Assembly (NCBI RefSeq): GCF_049933045.1
Contig: NZ_CP187926.1
Location: 1,364,001 to 1,428,000, forward strand
Direction of reading: 5' to 3'
Origin: Pseudocolwellia sp049933045
Lineage (GTDB): Bacteria; Pseudomonadota; Gammaproteobacteria; Enterobacterales; Alteromonadaceae
Length of the DNA: 64,000 nucleotides
Shown here: positions 55,208-62,603 of the stretch, one piece after another
Layout of the letters: each line of letters opens with the position of its first letter
How positions within the stretch are numbered: the first letter of the stretch is position 1
Program-made: the position numbers and the translations under genes
Notes under the pieces: model-generated
Seen by the model: the letters and a program-made list of their open reading frames with translations, nothing else
Database searches by the model: none
Told to the model about the DNA's origin: nothing

Positions 55208-55227
55208 TTATGTTTAAGGAGAGTCAG

Positions 55228-55464
55228 GTGCAGGAAGCAAATCAAAAAAAATCTATATTTCAAAAGTTTTTAGGTGAATACCGCTGGGGACGTAATTTCT
55301 TATGGGTGATATCAATATTATGTCTATTCGATGCGATATGGGTTACTGCTGGTACAGGGGAGTTAATCAGAGATGGGGCTTTTCATTCATCTTTACTTTT
55401 TGGTATTGCAGGCTATTTATCTGAGCTGAGATATCGCTTCATTCCAGAGTCTCGTAACAATTAA
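55228..55464 (+). CDS. Cassette 8 gene: small membrane protein
   Basis: I choose the GTG at 55228, with AAGGAG 6 bases upstream; the frame is open from an ATG at 55210 in the recombination core. The 78-residue product has two hydrophobic helices (LWVISILCLFDAIWVTAG and HSSLLFGIAGYLSEL) and ends near attC. No family recognised. Confidence 0.65.
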   Translation: MQEANQKKSIFQKFLGEYRWGRNFLWVISILCLFDAIWVTAGTGELIRDGAFHSSLLFGIAGYLSELRYRFIPESRNN

Positions 55465-55560
55465 ACATAACAAGAAAATCAACAAGGACTAAAAACAGTG
55501 GGCTGTTCGCTCCGCTCCATTTTAGCCCACTATTTTTAGCCTGTTATTTGGGCGTTATGT
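55465..55560 (+). other. attC of cassette 8
   Basis: The site goes from ACATAAC to GTTATGT, 96 bases, with arms CTAAAAACAGTGGGCT and AGCCCACTATTTTTAG. The cassette end TTAAACATAA is complementary to the cassette start TTATGTTTAA over 10 bases. Confidence 0.88.
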
Positions 55561-55596
55561 GTTTTGGATAGAGTTGAGTTTGTTATTAACATTAGA

Positions 55597-55868
55597 ATGA
55601 GGATGTCGAAATCATCAAAAAATACGGGGTAGCTTTTCTAATACTTATATTTATTTGTCTAAAGCTTGGTCTAGGCGAATGGTCGTATTATGATGTTTTT
55701 GAAATTATTGCTTTGGGTTTAGTTGGTTTAGCTTCTTACTTCGCTATTTCATATGTATTTATAAAGTTATTTGGTGCAAACAAAAGCGAATCTATTCCTT
55801 GGTATGGTTCACCGTTTTTGTGGGTTGGTGTTCCTTGTACTATCGCAATTCTGATAGGATTGTTTTAA
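55597..55868 (+). pseudogene. Cassette 9 gene: membrane protein disrupted at an A6 run
   Basis: Two ATGs (55597 and 55603) open a frame that stops after 12 codons at TAG. The next frame is open from 55590 to a TAA at 55866-55868 and codes for about 85 residues of convincing membrane protein (VAFLILIFICLKLGLGEW, IIALGLVGLASYFAISYVFIKLFG, FLWVGVPCTIAILIGLF). It has no start codon of its own. Adding one A to the AAAAAA at 55617-55622 joins the two. Thus either one base was lost, or the A run is a slippage site, or it is a sequencing error. Confidence 0.6.
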
Positions 55869-55873
55869 AAAAC

Positions 55874-55973
55874 ACATAACAAGCCACTCAAGCAGGACAA
55901 ATAACAGTTGGTTTTGTTCGCTTCGCTCTCTATTATAACCAACTATCATTTGCCTCTTAGTGGGGCGTTAGCA
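55874..55973 (+). other. attC of cassette 9
   Basis: The site goes from ACATAAC to GTTAGCA, 100 bases, with arms ACAGTTGGTT and AACCAACT. The cassette end AAAACACATAA is complementary to the start TTATGTGTTTT over 11 bases. Confidence 0.88.
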
Positions 55974-56270
55974 GTCTTATTCAGTTTGTATAAATCAGGG
56001 ATTGGTTTTTAGTGAAAAGGTTTTACGTTTCAATTAACCACTCCTAATTAAAGCTTATTTAAAACTAAACATTCAGTGTTCTTTTCTTAGTGTTTATTTT
56101 TAAGTAAAGTGTATTTTAATTAATGCGTTGTATTATTAAATATTTACAGCGGTAAACCGCCAAAGCTTATCTTACACTGCTAACAAGGCAAAGCAGCAGG
56201 ACTAAAAACAGCTGGCCGTTGCTCGTGCCTCGCCATTTTGGCCAACAATTTTTAGCCTCTGTTTGAGGCG
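55968..56270 (+). repeat. Cassette 10: non-coding repeat cassette
   Basis: A 303-bp copy with attC at 56178-56276. It looks identical to cassette 3, although six cassettes lie between them. Confidence 0.88.
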
Positions 56271-56288
56271 TTATATTTGTAGGGAAGC

Positions 56289-56597
56289 ATGGCACATAAT
56301 CACACTTTTTCAGATGAAGACTGGCCTTTTGATTGCGATATAAACACTTGTGCAGTCACAACCAAATTTGTTTATGACCGCAGTAAACCTATTGTTCAGG
56401 TACTTCACTACGATGATGGTGAATGGCAGTTTATGTGTAACACTACCGATGATCCCGAGGATGGTATGGTTATCTGTATGGGCTGTTTCGTTCAAAAGTT
56501 TCCAGAAATTACTGAACTAGCTACTTTGCCTTTAGGGTTTGACGCATATCGAGAAGATGTAAATCAACCTTGGGAAATAGAAAAACTAGAAGAATAG
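56289..56597 (+). CDS. Cassette 11 gene: hypothetical acidic protein
   Basis: The 102-residue acidic protein starts at ATG with AGGGA 5 bases upstream. It has five Cys residues, two of them in a late VICMGCFVQKFP segment. The middle reads VQVLHYDDGEWQFMCNTTDDPEDG, which resembles small immunity-like proteins in style, but I do not recognise a family. It is probably cytoplasmic. Confidence 0.65.
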   Translation: MAHNHTFSDEDWPFDCDINTCAVTTKFVYDRSKPIVQVLHYDDGEWQFMCNTTDDPEDGMVICMGCFVQKFPEITELATLPLGFDAYREDVNQPWEIEKLEE

Positions 56598-56607
56598 CGC
56601 AATACAA

Positions 56608-56706
56608 ATATAACAAGTCACTCAAAAGGACAAAAAACAGTTGGCTTTTGCTCCTGCGTCGCTTATTTTAACCAACTATTTTTTGCCTCTTAGTGAGGCG
56701 TTAGCA
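56608..56706 (+). other. attC of cassette 11
   Basis: The site goes from ATATAAC to GTTAGCA, 99 bases, with arms GACAAAAAACAGTTGG and CCAACTATTTTTTGCC. The cassette end TACAAATATAA is complementary to the start TTATATTTGTA over 11 bases. Confidence 0.88.
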
Positions 56707-57005
56707 GTCTTTATTCAGTTTGTATAAATCAGGGATTGGTTTTTAGTAAAAAGGTTTTACGTTTCACTTTACCTCTTCCTAATTAAAATTTACTTATCGT
56801 TAATTGCTTTGTGTTGTTTTCTCGGTGTTAATTTTTGAGTAAAGTGTATTAAATAGCGTTAGTTGTAATATTAAAAAGTTATAGCGGTAAACCGCCAAAG
56901 CTTATCTTACACTGCTAACAAGGCAAAGCAGCAGGACTAAAAACAGCTGGCCGTTGCTCGTGCCTCGCCATTTTGGCCAACAATTTTTAGCCTCTGTTTG
57001 AGGCG
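56701..57005 (+). repeat. Cassette 12: non-coding repeat cassette
   Basis: A 305-bp copy with attC at 56913-57011, almost identical to cassette 5. Confidence 0.88.
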
Positions 57006-57027
57006 TTATATACACAAGGAGAGTATC

Positions 57028-57306
57028 GTGAGAAAATTAAATTTAGGTGTCATAATCATTTTTACAATGGGTATGGTAGGCTGTTCTAGCTCTACTGAAT
57101 CAGCAAACACATCTTCAGCAGAAAAACCTTTGCTTAAAGAATTCCACCCCGAACAACGTAGTGTTGGTTGGTGTCAAGAAAACTATTCATCTGCAAGTGT
57201 CAGCATGAAAGATCGGCAATCCAATGCTAAATATTGTGATTCACAATCGCGTCAGGCATATTTGGATGCTAAAAGAGACCAAAGAAGCAAAGAAGACGAA
57301 CGGTAA
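57028..57306 (+). CDS. Cassette 13 gene: small lipoprotein
   Basis: The GTG at 57028 with AAGGAG 6 bases upstream is chosen; the frame is open further upstream through the attC core, but that would not give a signal peptide. The 92-residue product has a lipobox MVGC (Cys near 17), a Ser/Thr linker, two Cys (GWCQENY and AKYCDSQ) and a charged C-terminus. An exported, lipid-anchored cassette product. Family unknown. Confidence 0.72.
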   Translation: MRKLNLGVIIIFTMGMVGCSSSTESANTSSAEKPLLKEFHPEQRSVGWCQENYSSASVSMKDRQSNAKYCDSQSRQAYLDAKRDQRSKEDER

Positions 57307-57315
57307 TCTTTGTGT

Positions 57316-57407
57316 ATATAACAAGATAATCAAACGGAAAAATAACAGTTGGCCATCGCTTCGCGATTATAGCCAACCATTATTTTCCGCTTATTAAGGC
57401 GTTAGTT
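57316..57407 (+). other. attC of cassette 13
   Basis: The site goes from ATATAAC to GTTAGTT, 92 bases, with arms GGAAAAATAACAGTTGGC and GCCAACCATTATTTTCC and a short CGCTTCGCG tip. The cassette end TTGTGTATATAA complements the start TTATATACACAA over 12 bases. Confidence 0.88.
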
Positions 57408-57423
57408 TTCACAAGGAGTTTCG

Positions 57424-58074
57424 GTGAACAATCAAGTATATAAAATCCTATTAGACGGTAAGTGGTCTCTTGAAGATTTAATGCATTTCTCTCGAATATA
57501 CTTTCAAAACTATTCATTTTTATATTGCCTTGAATCAAATGCAATTCCTGTTGCAGAAGAACATTTTGAGCGTGTACTCAATGATTTTGAACTTAGGCAT
57601 GGCCTAAGTTATGTGAATATTTATGATGTATTTAAGAGTCATATTGCCAAAGAAGATTTACCCCAAATTAAGTCAATACACTATGCATCTCCCGGCTGGT
57701 TAGATCTTGCTTTAAATGTTGATGTAGCGACACAATTTGCTAAAGTCTTGGCTATTTACCTAGGTGCGCCTATTGCAGTCGCTCAAACATATAAAAAGCT
57801 CTATGCTATTTTCGCCGATTTATCAGACAAGCGTAGAAAGTTAAAAATAAGTTCACTTAAGCTTGATAAGTCACAAGTTTTAGAAGCTCAAAAATTATCA
57901 AATGAATTGGCTAAAGGACTTGGATTTCAAAGTATGACAAAATTAGATGAGCATACAAAAGATATAGAAGAAAGCTCTAAGCTTTTAATGGCTCACTATC
58001 GTAGAGTGAAAAAAATAGCTAAATTTGTTCAGTCAGGCAAAGCATCATTTCCTATAGAGAAAGATGAAAACTAA
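57424..58074 (+). CDS. Cassette 14 gene: hypothetical protein
   Basis: The 216-residue protein starts at GTG with AAGGAG 5 bases upstream. It is mostly helical. The middle SIHYASPGWLDLALNVDVATQFAKVLAIYL (residues 94-123) combines a conserved-looking SPGW turn with a hydrophobic helix. A basic, coiled-coil-like C-terminal half follows (KLYAIFADLSDKRRKLKIS). No family is recognised. The stop codon lies within attC. Confidence 0.68.
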   Translation: MNNQVYKILLDGKWSLEDLMHFSRIYFQNYSFLYCLESNAIPVAEEHFERVLNDFELRHGLSYVNIYDVFKSHIAKEDLPQIKSIHYASPGWLDLALNVDVATQFAKVLAIYLGAPIAVAQTYKKLYAIFADLSDKRRKLKISSLKLDKSQVLEAQKLSNELAKGLGFQSMTKLDEHTKDIEESSKLLMAHYRRVKKIAKFVQSGKASFPIEKDEN

Positions 58075-58168
58075 CAAGTTGCTTAAACGGACAAAAAAAC
58101 AGTTGGCTTTTGCTCGTTCCTCGCTATTTTAGCCAACAATTTTATTGCCGCTTAGCAAAGCGTTAGGT
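58069..58168 (+). other. attC of cassette 14
   Basis: The site goes from AACTAAC to GTTAGGT, 100 bases, with arms ACAGTTGGCT and AGCCAACA. The cassette end TGAAAACTAA is complementary to the start TTAGTTTTCA over 10 bases. Confidence 0.88.
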
Positions 58169-58198
58169 GCAAAGTCAACTCATGCATTCGAGGCAACA

Positions 58199-58579
58199 AT
58201 GGATACATATAATCCCAATAAACCAGTAGACTCCGAAAACTGGTTAGCATTAGACGAATATACACGAATTGATTTGGTTCATGATTTCCATTCAGGGTTA
58301 GATCTTGAATTAACCGAAGATGGTTTGCAACTTCATGCATCAATCCATGTGATAGTTGAGAATCAATTAGCTATGGAAGTTGATTTAATACCTGAGACCA
58401 TTGCAAAACTTACAAGGCAAGGACTGAATCGACATGAAGCCATTCATGCAATTGGAGCAATAATAACAGAAGATATCTTTGATGTTATGAAGGGAAATGT
58501 AGAAGAGTTTTCACCTAAAAAATACAGAAGAAAACTAGAGAAGCTTACAGCAAAAAGGTGGCTAAAAGGGCAATATTAA
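58199..58579 (+). CDS. Cassette 15 gene: DUF1841 family protein
   Basis: The ATG at 58199 with CGAGG 6 bases upstream gives 126 residues; the frame is open through the attC core upstream. Features of DUF1841 are visible: EYTRIDLVHDFH near residue 20, LHASIHVIVENQLAM near 44, and LNRHEAIHAIGAIITEDIF near 77, with His residues that could bind metal. The family is found in chromosomal loci of proteobacteria; function unknown. Confidence 0.82.
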   Translation: MDTYNPNKPVDSENWLALDEYTRIDLVHDFHSGLDLELTEDGLQLHASIHVIVENQLAMEVDLIPETIAKLTRQGLNRHEAIHAIGAIITEDIFDVMKGNVEEFSPKKYRRKLEKLTAKRWLKGQY

Positions 58580-58586
58580 ATTTTGC

Positions 58587-58686
58587 ACCTAACAAGCCAA
58601 TCAAGCAGGACAAAAAACAGTTTGCTGTTTTTCGTGCCTCAAACATTTTAGCAAACTATTTTTTGCCTCTTATTGGGGCGTTAGTT
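58587..58686 (+). other. attC of cassette 15
   Basis: The site goes from ACCTAAC to GTTAGTT, 100 bases, with arms GACAAAAAACAGTTTGCT and AGCAAACTATTTTTTGCC. The cassette end TTTGCACCTAA is complementary to the start TTAGGTGCAAA over 11 bases. Confidence 0.9.
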
Positions 58687-58716
58687 TGCTATCGAGTTTT
58701 AACTCACTAGGTTAGT

Positions 58717-59289
58717 ATGAATTATACAAAGGTAATCGCAGTTAGTGGTGCTTCAGGCTCTGGTAAAACTACAATAGTTAAGCTCTTGGCTGAAAAGCTG
58801 AGTTGTCCATTTTTGCTTTTTGACGATCATACTAGTAACGATACTTATCCTAAAAGTATGAGTACTTGGCTTAAGGATGGAGCTAACGTTTCAGTTATTA
58901 AGACACCCAAACTTGTAAATGCTTTAGATAAGTTAGTTGTATTAGATAAAAATCGTTATATTTTTGTTGAAGAGCCATTTGGCAAAGAGCGCAAATCTAT
59001 ATCTACTTTAATTGATTATGTTATTTTATTAGATCAACCCTTGGAATTATGCCTAAGTCGCATTATAAAAAGGCATACCAATCAATCAAATATAGATCCT
59101 GTAAATTCAGTCTCTAATTTTTTGGATAAATATGATGATCATATGAGGGATGTTTACATATCAACAGTTAATCAAGTTAGGGTTAATTGTGATTTAATCA
59201 TTAATAAAACGGCTTCAATTAAACAAACAGTCGATGTAATTAGTAAATGGTTACAAAAGCAAACTAACAAGCAAATCAACAAGGACTAA
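58717..59289 (+). CDS. Cassette 16 gene: P-loop nucleoside/uridine-kinase-like protein
   Basis: The 190-residue protein has Walker A SGASGSGKTT (residues 10-19), then a DDHT segment as in uridine kinase-like enzymes, a FVEEPFGKE motif and a LELCLSRIIKRH lid-like helix. It probably phosphorylates a nucleoside or other small molecule. The last nine codons (QTNKQINKD) are encoded by attC itself, so the C-terminus comes from the recombination site. Confidence 0.72.
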   Translation: MNYTKVIAVSGASGSGKTTIVKLLAEKLSCPFLLFDDHTSNDTYPKSMSTWLKDGANVSVIKTPKLVNALDKLVVLDKNRYIFVEEPFGKERKSISTLIDYVILLDQPLELCLSRIIKRHTNQSNIDPVNSVSNFLDKYDDHMRDVYISTVNQVRVNCDLIINKTASIKQTVDVISKWLQKQTNKQINKD

Positions 59290-59361
59290 AAACAGTTGGC
59301 CGCTGCTCGTGCCTCGCTGATTTTGGCCAACAATTTTTAGCCTGTTATTTGGGCGTTAGCA
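59262..59361 (+). other. attC of cassette 16
   Basis: The site goes from AACTAAC to GTTAGCA, 100 bases, and overlaps the 3' end of the kinase-like gene by 28 bases. The cassette end AGCAAACTAA is complementary to the start TTAGTTTGCT over 10 bases. Confidence 0.9.
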
Positions 59362-59658
59362 GTCTTATTCAGTTTGTATAAATCAGGGATTGGTTTTTAG
59401 TGAAAAGGTTTCACGTTTCTATTTACCTCTTCCTAATTAAAGTTTATTTAAAACTAAACATTCAGTGTTCTTTTCTTAGTGTTAATTTTTAAGTAAAGTG
59501 TATTTTAATTAATGCGTTGTCTTATTAAATAGTTATAGCGGTAAACCGCAAACGTTTATCTTCCACGGCTAACAAGGCATTGCAAAGGACTAAAAACAGC
59601 TGGCCGTTGCTCGTGCCTCGCTATTTTAGCCAACAATTTTTTGCCTCTTAACGAGGCG
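59356..59658 (+). repeat. Cassette 17: non-coding repeat cassette
   Basis: A 303-bp copy with attC at 59567-59664, body close to cassette 6, but the right half of attC (TAGCCAACAATTTTTTGCCTCTTAACGAGG) differs from the other copies. The micro-ORF start is lost. Confidence 0.85.
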
Positions 59659-59700
59659 TTATGTGCCTATGCTTTGGCTCTTCTATATATGGGAATATTT

Positions 59701-60651
59701 ATGAATATTAAAATTAAATTTTCGGTACTATCGTTATTTACTATGTTAAGTTTTTCGTCATCAGCTAGTTCTAGTGATTATGCTGGGACTGCTCATGTAA
59801 TTAAAGGTGAGGCTGAAGTCAACGTTTCAACGTTATTTACCTGTAAAAACGGACGTTCACGTCCGTCTCCAGTCGGCATTAAAAAATATGATAATATTGA
59901 ATATCTTGTTCCTGCAAAGGTTCAATATGAACAAAAGAATTTTGCCACAGACCTTTATAATGAATGCTCGAAGGTAACCCCAAAATCTTTATCTGAGGTT
60001 AACTTGTCGTCCGTACCTATCATAGAAGTAGATAAAGATGGGGAAGTTATTACAGGGTACATATTTGCAGATAATTACTTTGAATTATTTATAAACGGTA
60101 AGTTAATAGCCGTGGATCCTATACCTTTTACTCCTTTTAATTCCAATATCGTGAAATTTAAAGTTAAAAAGCCATATGATATAGCAATCAAAGTTGTTGA
60201 TTGGGAAGAAAATTCAGGCTTGGGTAGTGAAGATAACCGTGGTAAACGTTTTCACCCTGGAGACGGTGGCTTTATTGCAAGCTTCTCAGATGGTACGAAA
60301 ACCAATTCTAAATGGTCAGCTCAAACTTTTTATACCTCTCCTGTTTATGATCTGAAGTGTGCTAAAGAAATAGGAGATCAGCGTTTAACAACAAAATGCA
60401 GTACCAATGGTGCGGATAAGTATATTGAGACCTATTCGTTACATTGGGATATCCCAGTAAATTGGAAATTAAACGAAAGTTACTTATCTTGGCCAAATTC
60501 AGTGGAATTTACGGAAGATGAAATTGGTGTTAATAATAAGAAAGCTTATATGAATTTCCAAGAACAGTTCTCAGGTTCTGGTGCTTCATTTATTTGGTCA
60601 AGCAATCTTGTTTTAGATAACCTTGTATTATTCAGGTATCGAGTTAAATAA
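59701..60651 (+). CDS. Cassette 18 gene: exported beta-rich protein
   Basis: The ATG at 59701 gives a Sec signal (cleavage near SSASSS, residues 18-24); an ATG four codons upstream is also possible. The 316-residue product is strand-rich. The segment ITGYIFADNYFELFINGKLI (near residue 119) with IAIKVVDWEENSGLGSEDNRG resembles lectin-like or galactose-binding beta-sandwich proteins. Four Cys residues could form disulfides in the periplasm or outside. It is the longest gene of the array. Function unknown. Confidence 0.72.
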   Translation: MNIKIKFSVLSLFTMLSFSSSASSSDYAGTAHVIKGEAEVNVSTLFTCKNGRSRPSPVGIKKYDNIEYLVPAKVQYEQKNFATDLYNECSKVTPKSLSEVNLSSVPIIEVDKDGEVITGYIFADNYFELFINGKLIAVDPIPFTPFNSNIVKFKVKKPYDIAIKVVDWEENSGLGSEDNRGKRFHPGDGGFIASFSDGTKTNSKWSAQTFYTSPVYDLKCAKEIGDQRLTTKCSTNGADKYIETYSLHWDIPVNWKLNESYLSWPNSVEFTEDEIGVNNKKAYMNFQEQFSGSGASFIWSSNLVLDNLVLFRYRVK

Positions 60652-60654
60652 GGC

Positions 60655-60754
60655 ACATAACAAGTCACTCAAAAGGACAAATAACAGTTGGCTATTTACT
60701 CCTTCGTCGTCTATTTTAGCCAACTATTATTTGCCTCTTAGTGAGGCGTTATGA
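60655..60754 (+). other. attC of cassette 18
   Basis: The site goes from ACATAAC to GTTATGA, 100 bases, with arms ACAGTTGGCT and AGCCAACT. The cassette end AGGCACATAA is complementary to the start TTATGTGCCT over 10 bases. Confidence 0.88.
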
Positions 60755-60783
60755 GTAAAGATTGTATTAAGGAGCTTCGTCAA

Positions 60784-61347
60784 ATGTCAGAAAGAACAAA
60801 AATGTTAGCGGGAGATTTGTATAACCCTAGCGATGATGAACTTGTTCAGATGAGGTTGAATGCTCGCTTAATGACGGAAAAGTTAAATCAAACTTCTATT
60901 GTAGACTTACAGGTAAGAACTAAATTATTAAAATCTCTATTTGGAAGTACAGGAAAAAATATACATATTGAATCAATGTTTCACTGTGATTATGGCTCTA
61001 ACATACACGTTGGCGAAAATTTTTACGTTAACTTTGCTTGTGTTATCTTGGATGTTGCAGAAGTTAGAATTGGGAATAATTGTATGATTGCTCCTCAAGT
61101 AGGAATTTATACTGCAACACACCCCTTGGATCCAGTAGAGAGAAATAGTGGGTTAGAACTTGCCAAACCAATTACTATTGGTGATAACTGTTGGATTGGA
61201 GGACAAGCTACAATTAATCCAGGAGTGACTTTAGGCGATAACGTCGTTGTAGCATCAGGTTCAGTAGTTACAAAAAGCTTTGGTAGTAATATTGTTATCG
61301 CTGGTAATCCAGCAAAGGTAATTAAAGAAGTCGTAACCTCGGTGTAA
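60784..61347 (+). CDS. Cassette 19 gene: maltose/galactoside O-acetyltransferase family
   Basis: The ATG at 60784, with AAGGAG 9 bases upstream, gives MSERTKMLAGDLYNPSDDEL, the usual N-terminus of Maa/LacA-type enzymes; the open frame starts in the recombination core 11 codons earlier. The 187-residue product has the NodL/LacA left-handed beta-helix hexapeptide repeats (for example VRIGNNCMIAPQV, ITIGDNCWIGGQATINPGVTLGDNVVVASGSVV) and the catalytic His in the TATHPLDP loop. It transfers acetyl from acetyl-CoA to a sugar hydroxyl. Confidence 0.9.
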   Translation: MSERTKMLAGDLYNPSDDELVQMRLNARLMTEKLNQTSIVDLQVRTKLLKSLFGSTGKNIHIESMFHCDYGSNIHVGENFYVNFACVILDVAEVRIGNNCMIAPQVGIYTATHPLDPVERNSGLELAKPITIGDNCWIGGQATINPGVTLGDNVVVASGSVVTKSFGSNIVIAGNPAKVIKEVVTSV

Positions 61348-61352
61348 TTTAC

Positions 61353-61451
61353 TCATAACAAGTAGCTCAAAAGAACAAAAAACAGTTGGTTTTTTCTCCT
61401 GCGTCGCTTATTTTAACCAACTATTTTTTGCCTCTTAGCGAGGCGTTAGCA
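61353..61451 (+). other. attC of cassette 19
   Basis: The site goes from TCATAAC to GTTAGCA, 99 bases, with arms ACAGTTGGTT and AACCAACT. The cassette end TTTACTCATAA is complementary to the start TTATGAGTAAA over 11 bases. Confidence 0.88.
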
Positions 61452-61554
61452 GTCTTATTCAGTTTGTATAAATCAGGGGTTGGTTTTTAGTGAAAAGGTT
61501 TCATGTTTCTATTTACCTCTTCCTAATTAAAGTTTATTTAAAACTAAACACTTA

Positions 61555-62406
61555 GGGGCTGTTGATCTTTCACATTGACAGCCAAATCATTGCGCACGCC
61601 AGTGCTAGCATACTCTCGAACTGTAATTTCAATTTATCATACCTTGTAGCTATAGAACGGAAATGTTTTAGCCTTGCAAATGCATTTTCAACTAAGTGCC
61701 TATATTTATACAAGCACCAATCAATATCACCATTACCTGTTTTTGAATTTTGCTTTCTCGGTATTATAGGGATTGAGTTGCGCTCTCGAACTTTATTTCT
61801 TATAGCTTCACTATCATAGCCTTTGTCTGCGATAACAAAATCACCTTGAGGTAATAATTCAATCAGCTCATTTGCCACTTTACTATCATGAACATCACCA
61901 CCTGTAATAATAAATTCGATAGGCAAACCATAACTATCAACAGCTAAGTGAATTTTACTCGTATTACCCCCTCGACTTAACGCTATCGCTTGCTCTTGTT
62001 TAGATGCAGCACCTGTACTGTGTTGGTGTGCTTTAATATAGCTACCATCAATGAACTCCCACTCTACATCACTATTAGCGGATAACGATTTGAATAACCT
62101 CATCAATATTCCCTTTCTCGACCAAAGAAGGAACCTGCGATAAATGGTATTCCATAAACCAAAACACTCTGGTAAGTCACGCCATGGGCAGCCGACACGC
62201 AAGCGATATAAAATTCCTTCCATCGTTTGTCTGTGTTCAAGCTTGTTATAAACTCTATCTTCAAGCAAAATAGCTTTTAGCTTCGACCACAACTCATCAG
62301 TGAGCATTAATCGGGGCATGGTGATCTCGTAAGGTTTGTTTTTGGCGAAGTAAATTATACGAGATTACCGCTTACGTATAAAATTAAAACAAAGATCAAC
62401 ACCCCC
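61555..62406 (-). mobile_element. IS5-family (IS427-group-like) insertion sequence
   Basis: The 852-bp element has 13-bp terminal inverted repeats GGGGCTGTTGATC and GGGGGTGTTGATC (one mismatch) and a TA target duplication (61553-61554 and 62407-62408). One transposase gene fills it on the minus strand. The ends are near perfect, so the insertion is probably recent. Confidence 0.88.
61570..62319 (-). CDS. IS5-family DDE transposase
   Basis: The 249-residue protein has the DUF4096-like N-terminus (LTDELWSKLKAILLED, GCPWRDLPECFG) and a DDE domain: Asp in FIDGSYIKAHQH, Asp in DFVIADKGYDSE, and Glu in LVENAFARLKHFRSIATRYDK. One continuous frame codes for it, as in some IS427-group members without frameshifting. 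It appears intact. Confidence 0.93.
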   Translation of the reverse strand: MPRLMLTDELWSKLKAILLEDRVYNKLEHRQTMEGILYRLRVGCPWRDLPECFGLWNTIYRRFLLWSRKGILMRLFKSLSANSDVEWEFIDGSYIKAHQHSTGAASKQEQAIALSRGGNTSKIHLAVDSYGLPIEFIITGGDVHDSKVANELIELLPQGDFVIADKGYDSEAIRNKVRERNSIPIIPRKQNSKTGNGDIDWCLYKYRHLVENAFARLKHFRSIATRYDKLKLQFESMLALACAMIWLSM

Positions 62407-62603
62407 TAGTGTTGTTTTCTTGGTGTTATTTTTTAAGTAAAGTGTATTTAAAGAAGTTAGTTGTGAAATTAAAAAGTTATAGCGGTAAACCGCCAAAGCT
62501 TATCTTACACTGCTAACAAGGCAAAGCAGCAGGACTAAAAACAGTTGGCCGTTGCTCGTGCCTCGCCATTTTGGCCAACAATTTCTAGCCTCTGTTTGAG
62601 GCG

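Larger units (their letters stand above)
61446..62603 (+). repeat. Cassette 20: non-coding repeat cassette interrupted by an IS5-family element
   Basis: Removing the IS and one TA leaves a 304-bp copy of the recurring cassette; attC is at 62511-62609. The element entered the middle of the body, after AAACACT, at a TA. Confidence 0.88.

Noticed and set aside
61562..61819. Plus-strand frame inside the IS5-family element
   Set aside because: It is antisense to the transposase gene, which has a full set of DDE motifs.
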